Source: Oscillospiraceae bacterium
GTDB taxonomy: Bacteria; Bacillota; Clostridia; Oscillospirales; CAG-272
Direction: 5' to 3'
DNA: 64,000 nucleotides
Assembly (NCBI GenBank): GCA_015063895.1
Contig: SVTG01000009.1
Location: 1-64,000 of the forward strand
Part shown: piece after piece, positions 40,751 through 50,331 of the stretch
Layout of the letters: each line of letters opens with the position of its first letter
Position numbering within the stretch: position 1 is the first letter of the stretch
Notes under the pieces: model-generated
Seen by the model: only the letters and a program-made list of their open reading frames with translations
Told to the model about the DNA's origin: nothing
The model's database searches: none
Translations under genes and position numbers: made by a program

Positions 40751-41824
40751 TTATTGCTTATTTTCTTCCCTTTCCTTACATTCCGCACGGCGCAGCTGAC
40801 CGCACGAGGCGTTGATATCAGCACCCAGCTTGCGGCGCACAGTCGCACGAATGCCATTCTCCTCAAGCACAGCGGCAAAGCGAGATACCGCCTGCTTGCC
40901 CGCACGCTGAAAGCCGCTTTCCTCCACCTCGTTCACGGGAATCAGATTGACGTGGATCGGCATCGTTTCGGTGCGCGTGCGCAAGCTGCGATTGAGCAGG
41001 ACCGCCAAACGCCTTGCCGCATCGGTGCTATCGTTTTTCCCTGCGATCAGCGTATATTCAAACGAAAGGCGTCTGCCTGTTTTTTGATAATAACGGCGGC
41101 AGGCGGCCAGCAGCTCGGCGATCGGGTAACGGCGATTGATGGGCATGATCGCAGTACGCGTTTCGTCGTCTGCGGCGTGCAATGAAATGGAAAGCGTGAT
41201 CGGAAGGTTGTGTTCGGCCAAGCGATCGATCTGCGGCACAAGGCCGCAGGTGGAGAGTGAAATATGGCGATAGCCGATATTCTGCCCCTCGGCGTGGTTG
41301 ACAAGCTCCAAAAATTTGATCACATTGTCAAAATTATCCAACGGCTCGCCAATGCCCATCATCACGATGCCGCCGATGCGCTCACCACTGTCCTTGGCAG
41401 CTGCGATCACCTGTCCGAGTAATTCGGAGGCACTCAGATTTCGCACGCGTCCACCGATGGTGGACGCGCAGAATTTGCACCCCATAGCGCACCCAACCTG
41501 TGAGGAGATGCAAATGGTGGTGCCGTGCTCGTAGTGCATCAACACACTTTCCACGCACTGACCGTCCGAGAGCTCAAACAAATACTTGATCGTGCCGTCA
41601 ATGGCAGACACCAGCTTTTTGCGCACGTGCGGCAGATGATACGTGGATACGGCGAACAGCTTTTCCCACGTTTTTTTGCCAACGTTGGTGATCTCCTCCG
41701 GTGTGCGCCCTGCGTGCAGCTGTGAAAAAAGCTGAGCGGCGCGGTAGCGCGGCTCACCCAAGCTCTCAAGCAACGCGCCAAGCTCCTCCTTGTCAAGAGA
41801 AAGCAATTCCTTTTTTTCTTCCAT
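40751..41824 (-). CDS. rlmN: 23S rRNA (adenine(2503)-C(2))-methyltransferase
   Basis: 357 residues. The radical-SAM motif CAMGCKFC is at Cys112, Cys116 and Cys119; GIGEPLDNFDNV, SISLHAADDETR and the catalytic C-terminal Cys region SCGQLR follow. It methylates A2503 of 23S rRNA and A37 of some tRNAs. It sits 3 bases after rsmB. Confidence 0.96.
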   Translation of the reverse strand: MEEKKELLSLDKEELGALLESLGEPRYRAAQLFSQLHAGRTPEEITNVGKKTWEKLFAVSTYHLPHVRKKLVSAIDGTIKYLFELSDGQCVESVLMHYEHGTTICISSQVGCAMGCKFCASTIGGRVRNLSASELLGQVIAAAKDSGERIGGIVMMGIGEPLDNFDNVIKFLELVNHAEGQNIGYRHISLSTCGLVPQIDRLAEHNLPITLSISLHAADDETRTAIMPINRRYPIAELLAACRRYYQKTGRRLSFEYTLIAGKNDSTDAARRLAVLLNRSLRTRTETMPIHVNLIPVNEVEESGFQRAGKQAVSRFAAVLEENGIRATVRRKLGADINASCGQLRRAECKEREENKQ

Positions 41825-41827
41825 AGC

Positions 41828-43162
41828 TTATCCTTTTTTACGGCGCAGCTTGGCAATGAAAAAGCCGTCCGTACCGTGTGTGTCGGGCGCCAACGTAAGC
41901 ATACCCTTTGTCTGAATTTCCCCTACCGTGAAGGACTCGGGGGAAAACTCGGGGTGTTTTTTCAAAAAAGCCGCTACCTGCTCCTCGTTTTCGGGGGGGA
42001 GAAGCGTACAAGTAGAATACAGCAGCACGCCACCCTCGGCAACAAGCGGAGCGGCCGCCTCCAGAATAGCCGCCTGCACAGGCACAAGACCCACCGCATC
42101 GTTTATGTTTTTATAGCGAATATCGGGCTTTTTGGCAAGCACGCCAAAGCCCGAGCAGGGCACGTCACAGATCACGTGCGAAAACTCGCCCAGCACCGCT
42201 CTGTCGGCAGCGCGTGCATCGGCAGCCGCCGCAGTCAGGCTCGTAATGCCAAGCACCTCGGCACCGCGGCGAATGAGCGAAAGCTTGTTTTCATGCAGAT
42301 CAAAGCTTTTCACCTCGCCCGTGTTTTGCATATCAAGTGCCGCCCCAAAGGATTTAGAGCCGGGTGCTGCGCACAGATCCAGCACTCTCGCGCCCCTTGT
42401 AGCACCGAGTGCCGCCACCGCAAGCTGCGAGGCCTCGTCCTGTACAAAGCAAAGTCCGCTCTCAAGCAGCGTATGCAACGGCGCATCGGCAGGCAAATAA
42501 ACCCCATACGGGGCGTTTTTTGTCGGGAGCGACCCCGGAACGCGCACCAAAAATTCCTCGCGCGAAAGGCGTAACGTATTCACGCGCACGGTGATCGGCA
42601 CGGGCACAGCAAACGCCGAGAGCAATGCTTCGGTGCGTGCCATGCCGAACAAACGGCAAAAATGTGTGGCAGTTTCAACGGGCACGGAATAGCGCACCGA
42701 CAAATACGCAAACGGCTCGGTCTCACGGTCGGGATACGTGACCCTTTTGCCATTGCGACAAAAGCTGCGCAGCACAGCATTGACAAATCCCTTACTGCGA
42801 CGCGGAGAAAGGGCCACCGCCTCGCTGACCGCGGCATGGTCGGGCACACGGTCAAGATAAAGCAGCTGATACAGCGCCTCGCGCAAGATCATACGCACCT
42901 GCTTTTCAATCGCGGAGGGGGCAACGGTGGCGAGCGCATCAATGATATGATCAAGCGTGATGCGGTGCTCGATCACGCCGTAAAAAAGTGCGGTAACGAG
43001 CCCCTTATCCTTACTGTCAAGTGCCACACGTGACAGTGCTGCATCCAGCGCGCGGTCGGCATACTGCCCTGCCAGCTCGGCACGAAGCAAAATTTCAAGC
43101 GCCACGGCACGTGCCCCTTTTTGGGAGGAGCTGCCGCCCTGCGGCACCGTTGCGCGCGCCAT
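41828..43162 (-). CDS. rsmB: 16S rRNA (cytosine(967)-C(5))-methyltransferase
   Basis: 444 residues. An N-terminal NusB-like helical domain (ARAVALEILLRAELAGQYADRALD) precedes the methyltransferase with VLDLCAAPGSKSFGAA, ICDVPCSGFGVLAKKPDIR and YSTCTLLPPENE, the last two carrying the catalytic cysteines. Its ATG overlaps the yugP-like stop by one base. Confidence 0.95.
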   Translation of the reverse strand: MARATVPQGGSSSQKGARAVALEILLRAELAGQYADRALDAALSRVALDSKDKGLVTALFYGVIEHRITLDHIIDALATVAPSAIEKQVRMILREALYQLLYLDRVPDHAAVSEAVALSPRRSKGFVNAVLRSFCRNGKRVTYPDRETEPFAYLSVRYSVPVETATHFCRLFGMARTEALLSAFAVPVPITVRVNTLRLSREEFLVRVPGSLPTKNAPYGVYLPADAPLHTLLESGLCFVQDEASQLAVAALGATRGARVLDLCAAPGSKSFGAALDMQNTGEVKSFDLHENKLSLIRRGAEVLGITSLTAAAADARAADRAVLGEFSHVICDVPCSGFGVLAKKPDIRYKNINDAVGLVPVQAAILEAAAPLVAEGGVLLYSTCTLLPPENEEQVAAFLKKHPEFSPESFTVGEIQTKGMLTLAPDTHGTDGFFIAKLRRKKG

Positions 43163-43878
43163 CAGCGGCGGCGGGAATGGCTACCCGCGATCAACACAAG
43201 GCGCAAAATGCTCAAAAGCCCCACGGCAAGTGCGGCAACGTAGGTCATTGCCGCTGCGCTCAGCACTCGGCGCGAGCCGCGCAGCTCCTCATCACTCATC
43301 GTACCCGACGAAGCAAGGCAGCGCATCGCGCGTCGGCTGGCGTTGAATTCCACAGGTAGCGTCACGAGCTGAAAGACCACCGCCAGAGAATATGCGGCAA
43401 TTCCGAGGAACATCAGCCACTCACCCATCAAAGGGGCAGTATATGCAAAAATAAGACCGATAAAAAACAAGGGCATCGCGAGCTGAGAGCCGATATTGCA
43501 GACCGGCACCAACGCCATACGCAGCCATAGCGGCGCATACCTTTTCTTATGCTGCAGCGCGTGCCCCGCCTCGTGGGCGGCAACACCGACAGCCGCCACG
43601 TTGTTGCCGTGATATACGGCAGCAGACAGGCGCAATACCCTGGCACGGGGATCGTAATGGTCACTGAGCTCTCCCTCTACCGTTTCTATCGTAACGTCGG
43701 ATAAGCCATTGCTGTCAAGAATACGGCGCGCTACGTTCCCCCCCGTCATTACGGGACGGAGCAGCAGCGAGGCACCCGTACGGTAAGCGGATTTCACGCG
43801 CATTTGTGCCCACATAGCCAGCAAAAAGCCGGGCAACACGATCAGAAGCGTCCAATCCCACCAAAAAAATCCAAACAT
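43162..43878 (-). CDS. YugP-family zinc metallopeptidase
   Basis: 238 residues. An N-terminal membrane helix is followed by HEAGH at 102-106 in GVAAHEAGHALQHKKRYAPL and further helices (PVCNIGSQLAMPLFFIGLIF and others); the EFNASRRAM segment is typical of the family. It is a membrane-embedded peptidase of unknown target, inserted between fmt and rsmB as in many Clostridia. Confidence 0.9.
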   Translation of the reverse strand: MFGFFWWDWTLLIVLPGFLLAMWAQMRVKSAYRTGASLLLRPVMTGGNVARRILDSNGLSDVTIETVEGELSDHYDPRARVLRLSAAVYHGNNVAAVGVAAHEAGHALQHKKRYAPLWLRMALVPVCNIGSQLAMPLFFIGLIFAYTAPLMGEWLMFLGIAAYSLAVVFQLVTLPVEFNASRRAMRCLASSGTMSDEELRGSRRVLSAAAMTYVAALAVGLLSILRLVLIAGSHSRRR

Positions 43879-43892
43879 AGGCCATTCCTTTC

Positions 43893-44822
43893 TTACTTCA
43901 ATATATCACCGATGGCAATGCGGCGACCGCGAATATAATCAGCGGCGTTCATACGCCCCTTGCCCTCGGGCAGCACGCGCGTAAAAAGCACACTGCCATG
44001 CCCGCAAGCCACCTCAATGGCGCCGTCAAGCGAAAGCACCGTGCCGGGCGCGGCCTTTACATCGGCACGCCCCGGGCGGCTTTCTATTATTTTTAACAGC
44101 TTACCGTCGGGTGTATGCGTAAAGGAAAGCGGAATCGGAGAAAGCCCGCGCACGGTGTTGTGCACCGCACAGGCATCAAGGGTGAAATCAAGCAGACAGT
44201 CGGCCTTTTCGATTTTCGCGGCATAGGTGGCCTTCGCATGATCCTGTGCGACAGGTGTCAGCCGCCCCTCCCCGAGGCCCTGCAGCGTGCGGAGCAGCAA
44301 CGCGGCCCCCGCCTCACCAAGCTTGTCGTGCATATCCTCAAAATTATCATTTTCACCGATCGGCACGATCACGCTCTCCAGCATATCGCCCGTGTCAAGC
44401 CCCTCGTTCATCAGCATCGTGGTAATACCCGTCTGCGCACAGCCCTCCATAATGGCACGCTGCATGGGCGCGGCACCCCGATACTGCGGTAAAAGCGACC
44501 CGTGTACGTTCACACACCCAAGTCGCGGAGCGTTCAGCACAGACGGGGGCAGGATCTTACCGTAGGCCACCACCACGATCACGTCGGGGGCAAGTGCCGC
44601 CAACTCAGCATCAAAGGCACCGTTTTTAAGGGTAGTGGGCTGAAATACGGGGATATTATTTTCAAGCGCATAAACCTTAACAGGGGGCGGCTGCAGCTCG
44701 TAGCCACGCCCCTTCGGCTTATCGGGCTGGGTGACGACACCCACGACCTCGGCGCCGCTTTGCACCAATGCCCGCAGTGAAAAAAGGGCAAAATCGGGCG
44801 TGCCCATAAATAAAACGCGCAT
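43893..44822 (-). CDS. fmt: Methionyl-tRNA formyltransferase
   Basis: 309 residues, normal length. FMGTPDFALFSLRAL opens the protein; GRGYELQPPPVK, the formate-transfer motif HGSLLPQYRGAAPMQRAI and TGITTMLMNEGLDTGDM follow, with an OB-like C-terminus. It formylates initiator Met-tRNA. It overlaps the def stop by one base, giving the standard def-fmt pair. Confidence 0.96.
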   Translation of the reverse strand: MRVLFMGTPDFALFSLRALVQSGAEVVGVVTQPDKPKGRGYELQPPPVKVYALENNIPVFQPTTLKNGAFDAELAALAPDVIVVVAYGKILPPSVLNAPRLGCVNVHGSLLPQYRGAAPMQRAIMEGCAQTGITTMLMNEGLDTGDMLESVIVPIGENDNFEDMHDKLGEAGAALLLRTLQGLGEGRLTPVAQDHAKATYAAKIEKADCLLDFTLDACAVHNTVRGLSPIPLSFTHTPDGKLLKIIESRPGRADVKAAPGTVLSLDGAIEVACGHGSVLFTRVLPEGKGRMNAADYIRGRRIAIGDILK

Positions 44823-45286
44823 CAGTATTCGTCCTCATCAAGCATACGGGTCACCTTATCAATGTAAAGATGCCCGTCAAGGTGATCGATCTCATGGCAA
44901 AAGGCGCGGGCAAGAAAATCGTGGGCAGTCACCTCAAATTCCTCACCGTGGCGGTTGGTGGCGCGCACCGTGACGTGCTGCGGACGCTTCACAAGACCGT
45001 AACGGCCCGGCACAGACAAGCACCCCTCCGCCCCCTCCTGCTCGCCGGCTTTGGCAATGATCTTGGGGTTGATCAGCTCATAGACCTCCCCCTCCTCGAC
45101 CTCTACCACGGCAATGCGGCGCAATATACCCACCTGCGGCGCGGCAAGGCCCACACCGTTGGCGGCATGCATCGTATCGATCATATCGTCAAGCAGCGTC
45201 AAAATACGCGGCGTAATTTCTTCTACGGGACGGCAGGTCTTACGCAGTACCTCGTCGCCCACCTTGCGAATTTGTAATTTTGCCAT
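44822..45286 (-). CDS. def: Peptide deformylase
   Basis: 154 residues. All three metal motifs are present: NGVGLAAPQVG near residue 42, EGCLSVPG and HEIDHLDG. It removes the formyl group from nascent chains. ATG 45286 has AAGGAG at good distance; the longer frame to 45523 runs back into priA. It begins 10 bases after priA. Confidence 0.96.
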   Translation of the reverse strand: MAKLQIRKVGDEVLRKTCRPVEEITPRILTLLDDMIDTMHAANGVGLAAPQVGILRRIAVVEVEEGEVYELINPKIIAKAGEQEGAEGCLSVPGRYGLVKRPQHVTVRATNRHGEEFEVTAHDFLARAFCHEIDHLDGHLYIDKVTRMLDEDEY

Positions 45287-45296
45287 TGTTTTCTCC

Positions 45297-47774
45297 TTAT
45301 AAAGCAGATGGATTAAAATCAACCGTGAGTAACGGCGTGTGCGGCTTTTGCCTGCCAAAGGCATCAAGCAATGCGCCAAACATAGCACGCGTGCGGCGGT
45401 TGAGGGCACATTTGATGACCATACGCATACGGTATTTACCGTCCGCGCGGTAAACGGGTGCCTCAAACGGGCCAAAGGCAATGAGCTTGACGTCGTGATA
45501 GTCTGCCGCCAACAGCTTGGCAAGCTCCTCCGAGAGTGCGCGCGCGGCAGGCATCAGCTGATGCTCGCTGGTGTGTGAAAGGGTGAGCAATGCAATGTCG
45601 CAAAAGGGCGGAAACACCAGCGCACGGCGCAAACGGATCTCACGCTCGTAAAAGGACTCGTAATCCTGGCTGCACGCCAGCCTGATGACCTCGTGGTCGG
45701 GATTATTCGTCTGAATCAGCGCAACGCCTCGCTTCCCTGCACGTCCTGCGCGGCCAATGACCTGCGTGAGCATAGAGAAGGTGCGCTCGGCGGCACGGTA
45801 ATCGTCAAGATAAAGCGACGCGTCAGCCATCAGTACACCGACCAACGTGACCCCGGGGAAATCGTGCCCCTTCGTCACCATTTGCGTACCGAGCAGCACG
45901 TCGGCCTCACGGCGGCGGAAGGCGCCGAGCATTTCATCATAGGAAAAGCGTGTTCCCGTTGTATCGGTATCCATGCGCAGCACGCGCTGATCGGGCAACA
46001 GGCTTGCCAGCTCCTGCTCCACACGTTGCGTGCCGTACCCGATACGTGCAAGATGAGGCGAGCCGCAGGACGGGCAGGTCGCAGGCAGCGGCCTTCTTCT
46101 GCCGCAAAAATGACAAAGCAGATATCCCTCGTCATATTGCCCCTTATGGGTGTGGTAGGTCAGCGTCACGCTGCACGACGGGCAGGTCAATGCCTCGCCG
46201 CACGAGCGACAGGACACCACGTGATTATAGCCGCGTCGGTTCAAAAATAAAATAGACTGATTGCCGTCCTTGGCGTTTGCCTGCAGACTTTCACGCAGAC
46301 GCGCACCGATGGGCGAAAGATTTCCCTGTCCTGCTTCACCACGCATATCGGCAATTTCCACAGTAGGCAGCACCGCCCCCGCGTGGCGCTTTTTCAGCTG
46401 CAAGAGCGTATAACGCCCCTCCTTAGCCTTCTTATAGCTTTCAAGTGAAGGCGTTGCCGAGCACAAAAGAAGCGTAGCGCGGTTATAAGCACAGCGCCAG
46501 CGCGCGACGTCGCGCGCGTGGTACTTGGGGTTCATATCTGATTTATAGGTATGCTCATGCTCCTCGTCGATGACGATAAGCCCGAGATTTTTCACAGGTG
46601 CAAAGACCGCGGAGCGTGTGCCGACTACCACGTCGGCCTCACCTGACAGCACACGGTGGTAGGTATCAAGGCGCTCGCCCGCGCTAAGCCCCGAGTGCAT
46701 CACGGCCACACGCTGCCCATAGCGTGAGCAAAAGATAGCCAGCGTCTGCGGCGTCAGTGCGATCTCTGGCAGCAGCACGATCACGCCCTTTTCCCGCTCA
46801 AGCATACGGTCAATGGTTTTGAGCATCATCGGCGTCTTGCCGCTGCCCGTAATGCCGTGCAGTAAGATAGCATGCGCTTGTCCGTCGTCCGTCAGTCTTT
46901 CAATTTCGCCAAAGACACCCGCCTGCTCCTCGTTCAATACAAAATCGCGCGGCAGAGCATTTCCTTCGGGTACGGCAGTATACGGATTGCGCCACACGCG
47001 CGTGGCACGCTCGCTGACCAATCCTTTTTCAACCAGTGCGTCAGTCACAGCCTTGCCGATGCCTGCCTCGCGCAGAGCCTCGGCCGACATTTCGCCGCCG
47101 AGCAGCAGGGTCAGCGCCTCGCGTTGACGCTCGCCCAGACGCAATGCCTTCTTTTCACCCGACAGCAATGCCTTCACATCGGCTTCGGGCAATGCCAGCG
47201 CATAGCTTTTTTGCTCCTTCTCACCCATGGCGTGCTTTTGCGTCAGCTCAAGGGCGAGATACCCCGCGCGCACCAGCTTTTTCAGACACGGGTCGGTCAG
47301 CGGACCGAAGCGTGCCTGCAAGCTATCCAGGCGCACAGGCCCCACACGGCGCACGTGCGCCAGCAAAAATGCCTCATCGGTAGAAAGCTTTGTCATATCG
47401 CTCGGCAACACGCCCGTTGCGCGGTAGCTTTCGACAAGTCCCGCCAGTGCCCCCGTGGGGATCATCGCGTGCACGGCATCACCCGTGGCGCAAAGCGTGG
47501 TCTCCCGCAAAAAAACGACAAGCCCCTGCATTTCCTCAGACAGTGAAATGCGGGGCGTGGTCACCGATAAGATCGGCTTTACGGCATCGCAATCGCTGGT
47601 GGGCAACACCTCTGTCACCAGCCCCATGTGACGGCGATTTCCACCCCCGAACGGAACGGTAACAAAGCCGCCCGCCTTTACCTCCTCGGATAAATGCGCG
47701 GGGATACCGTAAGTATAGTCTTTGTCAAGAAAGTGGGGGGCATCCAGCAATCTGACCTTGGCAAAAAGCGACAT
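45297..47774 (-). CDS. priA: Primosomal helicase PriA
   Basis: 825 residues. The N-terminal 3'-BD domain (DKDYTYGIPAHL) and a winged-helix stretch are followed by the helicase: GITGSGKTPMML (Walker A), IVIDEEHEHTYKSDMNPKYHARDVA (DEEH), a zinc-binding insertion with CRSCGEALTCPSC and CHFCGRRRPLPATCPSCGSP, and DVLLGTQMVTKGHDFPGVTLV. It restarts stalled replication forks. coaBC, normally just upstream, is absent. Confidence 0.96.
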   Translation of the reverse strand: MSLFAKVRLLDAPHFLDKDYTYGIPAHLSEEVKAGGFVTVPFGGGNRRHMGLVTEVLPTSDCDAVKPILSVTTPRISLSEEMQGLVVFLRETTLCATGDAVHAMIPTGALAGLVESYRATGVLPSDMTKLSTDEAFLLAHVRRVGPVRLDSLQARFGPLTDPCLKKLVRAGYLALELTQKHAMGEKEQKSYALALPEADVKALLSGEKKALRLGERQREALTLLLGGEMSAEALREAGIGKAVTDALVEKGLVSERATRVWRNPYTAVPEGNALPRDFVLNEEQAGVFGEIERLTDDGQAHAILLHGITGSGKTPMMLKTIDRMLEREKGVIVLLPEIALTPQTLAIFCSRYGQRVAVMHSGLSAGERLDTYHRVLSGEADVVVGTRSAVFAPVKNLGLIVIDEEHEHTYKSDMNPKYHARDVARWRCAYNRATLLLCSATPSLESYKKAKEGRYTLLQLKKRHAGAVLPTVEIADMRGEAGQGNLSPIGARLRESLQANAKDGNQSILFLNRRGYNHVVSCRSCGEALTCPSCSVTLTYHTHKGQYDEGYLLCHFCGRRRPLPATCPSCGSPHLARIGYGTQRVEQELASLLPDQRVLRMDTDTTGTRFSYDEMLGAFRRREADVLLGTQMVTKGHDFPGVTLVGVLMADASLYLDDYRAAERTFSMLTQVIGRAGRAGKRGVALIQTNNPDHEVIRLACSQDYESFYEREIRLRRALVFPPFCDIALLTLSHTSEHQLMPAARALSEELAKLLAADYHDVKLIAFGPFEAPVYRADGKYRMRMVIKCALNRRTRAMFGALLDAFGRQKPHTPLLTVDFNPSAL

Positions 47775-47806
47775 ACTGCCCCCTCCTTTCCAAAATATGA
47801 AAGAGC

Positions 47807-48109
47807 TTAGTCAGCTTCGTTTTCCTCTTCTTCCTCTACGGCAGCCTCGGGCGCATCAACGATGCGATACTCGCCGTCGTGAATGCTGTCAATGGCGTTC
47901 TTGACTGCCTTTTTGTCAGCCAGACGCTGGTCAATGAGCGACACGATGTTGCCACTGCCCTCCTTGCTGCCCGTCAGCGTTGCCTCGGCAGCGGAGCGCT
48001 GTCTGACGTATTCATCGGTGATCAGACGTGCACACTTCGCCGTAGCAATGGCCAGCTCGTAGCGGTTAAAATTGCCCTTTGTCAATTGGTCAATCGTGGG
48101 ATAAATCAT
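47807..48109 (-). CDS. rpoZ: RNA polymerase omega subunit
   Basis: 100 residues with the conserved core NRYELAIATAKCARLI at about 15-30 and KAVKNAIDSIHDGEYRI. The tail is acidic (EEEEENEAD). The middle insertion (RSAAEATLTGSKEGSGNIVSLID) is longer than in Bacillus. It lies 24 bases after gmk, the standard gmk-rpoZ order. Confidence 0.88.
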   Translation of the reverse strand: MIYPTIDQLTKGNFNRYELAIATAKCARLITDEYVRQRSAAEATLTGSKEGSGNIVSLIDQRLADKKAVKNAIDSIHDGEYRIVDAPEAAVEEEEENEAD

Positions 48110-48133
48110 TTCTATTCTCCTTACAAATGTGTA

Positions 48134-48754
48134 TTATGTTTCAAAATAGGTTTTACCCGCCTCGGTGTTGCGGGAAAGTGCACGGGCCTCGGCACGCACG
48201 ATCGCGCGGATATCCGCCACCGCCTCGTCAATGCCGTTGTCATAGTTATACACCACGTAGTCGTAATCGCTGATATAGGTCAGCTCCTCGCGTGTGCGCG
48301 CAAGGCGCTGCTTGATCTTTTCCTCGGTTTCGGTACCGCGACCGCGAAGTCTTGCCTCCTGCACAGCAAACGAAGGGGGTAACAGCATGATCAGCACAGC
48401 CTCGGGATATTTTTTCTTGATCTGCGCGGCACCCGCCACCTCAATTTCAAGCAAGAGGTTGCAGCCGCTGTCAAGCACGGCATAGGCCTCCTTTTTCGGC
48501 GTGCCGTAAAAGTTGCCGCAATACTCGGCGTGCTCCAGCATTTCGTCCGCAGCAATGCGGCGGCGAAATTCGGCCTCGGTCAAAAAGTGATAATTCACAC
48601 CGTCCACCTCACCGGGGCGCGGCGCACGTGTGGTGGCCGATACAGAATAGCGGTAGTTATCCTCGGCAAGCAGACGGGAAAGCACCGTTCCCTTGCCGCT
48701 GCCCGCGGGCCCCGACACCACGATCAGAAGCCCTCTTTTATCAGCGCAGCTCAT
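48134..48754 (-). CDS. gmk: Guanylate kinase
   Basis: 206 residues. The P-loop GPAGSGKGT lies at about 15-23; [20 protein letters not shown] and [15 protein letters not shown] bind [20 protein letters not shown] is the lid. It makes GDP from GMP. It overlaps remA by 4 bases. Confidence 0.96.
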   Translation of the reverse strand: MSCADKRGLLIVVSGPAGSGKGTVLSRLLAEDNYRYSVSATTRAPRPGEVDGVNYHFLTEAEFRRRIAADEMLEHAEYCGNFYGTPKKEAYAVLDSGCNLLLEIEVAGAAQIKKKYPEAVLIMLLPPSFAVQEARLRGRGTETEEKIKQRLARTREELTYISDYDYVVYNYDNGIDEAVADIRAIVRAEARALSRNTEAGKTYFET

Positions 48755-49023
48755 TCCTCCTCGCCGCCTTCCTCATCGTCGCCAATGGTCTCGTCAAGCA
48801 GACGGTTGGCAATGGTCTCAGCCTGAATGGCAGAAAGGATCACGTGCTCGCTATCGGTGATGATCACGGCACGTGTGCGGCGCCCACAGGTGACGTCGAT
48901 GGTGCGTCCTTCGTCCTTGGCGTCCTGGATCAGGCGTTTAACGGGTGCGGAATCGGGGCTGACAAGCGCCACCATACGGTTGGCCGCAACCATATTACCA
49001 AAGCCGATGTTGATAAATTTCAT
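48751..49023 (-). CDS. remA: RemA/DUF370 family regulator
   Basis: 90 residues. The family sequence is near complete: [20 protein letters not shown], then [11 protein letters not shown] and [23 protein letters not shown], with an acidic tail. In Bacillus RemA activates matrix and osmoprotection genes; the gene always stands in front of gmk. ATG 49023 has GGAAGG upstream. First gene of the operon. Confidence 0.93.
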   Translation of the reverse strand: MKFINIGFGNMVAANRMVALVSPDSAPVKRLIQDAKDEGRTIDVTCGRRTRAVIITDSEHVILSAIQAETIANRLLDETIGDDEEGGEEE

Positions 49024-49062
49024 GTTCGTTTTCCTTCCGTGCGTGATATTTATACAGCATAT

Positions 49063-49091
49063 ATTATAATACAATTTAAATGCTTTGTCAA
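49063..49091 (-). promoter_or_regulatory. Promoter of the remA-thiN operon
   Basis: Minus strand: TTGACA (49091-49086), 17 bases, TATAAT (49068-49063), exact consensus, 39 bases before the remA start. Confidence 0.88.
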
Positions 49092-49181
49092 TCAAACTTT
49101 AAAAAAACTTTATTTTTTCAGGTCAAAAAATTCAGTTTAGAGGCACGAATCAACATTTTACAAAAAAATTACAAAAACCTC

Positions 49182-49210
49182 TTGCAAAGTGATCTAAAAT
49201 AAGGTAAAAT
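49182..49210 (+). promoter_or_regulatory. Promoter of efp
   Basis: TTGCAA (49182-49187), 17 bases, TAAAAT (49205-49210). Confidence 0.65.
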
Positions 49211-49271
49211 AAGACCAATCATGGCTTTGCCTATGTAGCAATCTAAATACACTATACTTCGGAGGTATAAA

Positions 49272-49832
49272 ATGGTAGTAGCAGGCGATTTTAAAAATGG
49301 CGTTACCTTTGACGACGGTCAGGGCAACGTATTGCAGGTAGTAGAGTTTCAGCACGTAAAGCCCGGCAAGGGTGCCGCCTTCGTGCGCACCAAGCTGAAG
49401 AACGTTATCACCGGTGCGGTGATTGAAAAGACCTTCAACCCCACCGATAAGTTCGAAAACGCTTATATTGAGCGCAAGGAAATGCAGTATTCCTACAGCG
49501 ACGGCGACCTTTACTATTTTATGGATATGGAAACCTTTGATATGATGCCCCTCAACAGCGACAAGCTGCCCGACAGCTTTAAGTTTGTAAAAGAGGAAAT
49601 GCTTTGCAAGATCATTTCCTACAAGGGCAACGTATTTGGCGTTGAGCCCCCCACGTTTGTTGAGCTGGCTGTGGCCAAGACCGACCCCGGCTTTGCCGGC
49701 AACACCGCCACCAACACCCTCAAGCCCGCAACGCTTGAGACCGGTGCCGAGATCAAGGTACCGCTCTTCATCAACGAGGGTGACGTGCTGAAGATCGACA
49801 CCCGTACGGGCGAATATCTCTCCCGCGCTTGA
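49272..49832 (+). CDS. efp: Elongation factor P
   Basis: 186 residues, standard length. The modification loop [11 protein letters not shown] has Lys33 at its tip. The three domains are complete, ending [11 protein letters not shown] with the usual GEY motif. It relieves ribosome stalling at polyproline. CGGAGG lies 8 bases upstream. Followed after 19 bases by the acidic zinc-ribbon gene. Confidence 0.96.
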   Translation: MVVAGDFKNGVTFDDGQGNVLQVVEFQHVKPGKGAAFVRTKLKNVITGAVIEKTFNPTDKFENAYIERKEMQYSYSDGDLYYFMDMETFDMMPLNSDKLPDSFKFVKEEMLCKIISYKGNVFGVEPPTFVELAVAKTDPGFAGNTATNTLKPATLETGAEIKVPLFINEGDVLKIDTRTGEYLSRA

Positions 49833-49851
49833 TCCTTTCAAAAGGAGGCTT

Positions 49852-50268
49852 ATGATGATGAATTTAACCGAAAAGGCTGCTTACCTCAAGGGTCTTGCCG
49901 ACGGTCTTGACCTTGCAAAGGACACCAAGGAGGGCAAGCTGATCGCTGCACTGATCGACATGGTCGATGCTCTTGCCGCTAAGGTTGACGAGCTTGATTG
50001 CGACGTCGAGGAGCTCAACGACTACTGCGAGGAGCTTGATGAGGATCTGCACGACGTAGAGGAGGTTCTGCTTGACGAGTACGACGACGAGTGCGACGGC
50101 TACTGCGACGAGTGCGAGCTGGCTGATGAGTGTGAGCTGTGCGAGGATACCTACGAGGTAGAGTGCCCCGCCTGCGGTGAAAAGGTCTGCTTTGACGAGG
50201 ACGTAGATCCTACCGACCTTGCCTGCCCCGCTTGCGGCGAAAAGCTGCTGGAAGGCGACGAGGAATAA
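49852..50268 (+). CDS. CD1247-type acidic protein with zinc ribbon
   Basis: 138 residues. The N-terminus (LTEKAAYLKGLADGLDL) matches the CD1247 N-terminal domain known from clostridial proteins. A very acidic helical middle follows (DVEELNDYCEELDEDLHDVEE), then CDECELADECELC and a zinc ribbon, CPACGEK with a second CPACGEK. Three ATG codons stand in tandem after AAAGGAGG; 49855 or 49858 would be better spaced than 49852. Likely co-transcribed with efp. Function unknown. Confidence 0.8.
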   Translation: MMMNLTEKAAYLKGLADGLDLAKDTKEGKLIAALIDMVDALAAKVDELDCDVEELNDYCEELDEDLHDVEEVLLDEYDDECDGYCDECELADECELCEDTYEVECPACGEKVCFDEDVDPTDLACPACGEKLLEGDEE

Positions 50269-50275
50269 CATTTCA

Positions 50276-50311
50276 CCCCACGAGCCATTTGTTCGTGGGG
50301 TGTTTTTTCAG
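50276..50311 (+). terminator. Terminator after the efp unit
   Basis: CACCCCACGA and TCGTGGGGTG pair around GCCATTTGT, followed by TTTTTTC. Confidence 0.88.
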
Positions 50312-50331
50312 TTACTATAACGGAGTTCAAC

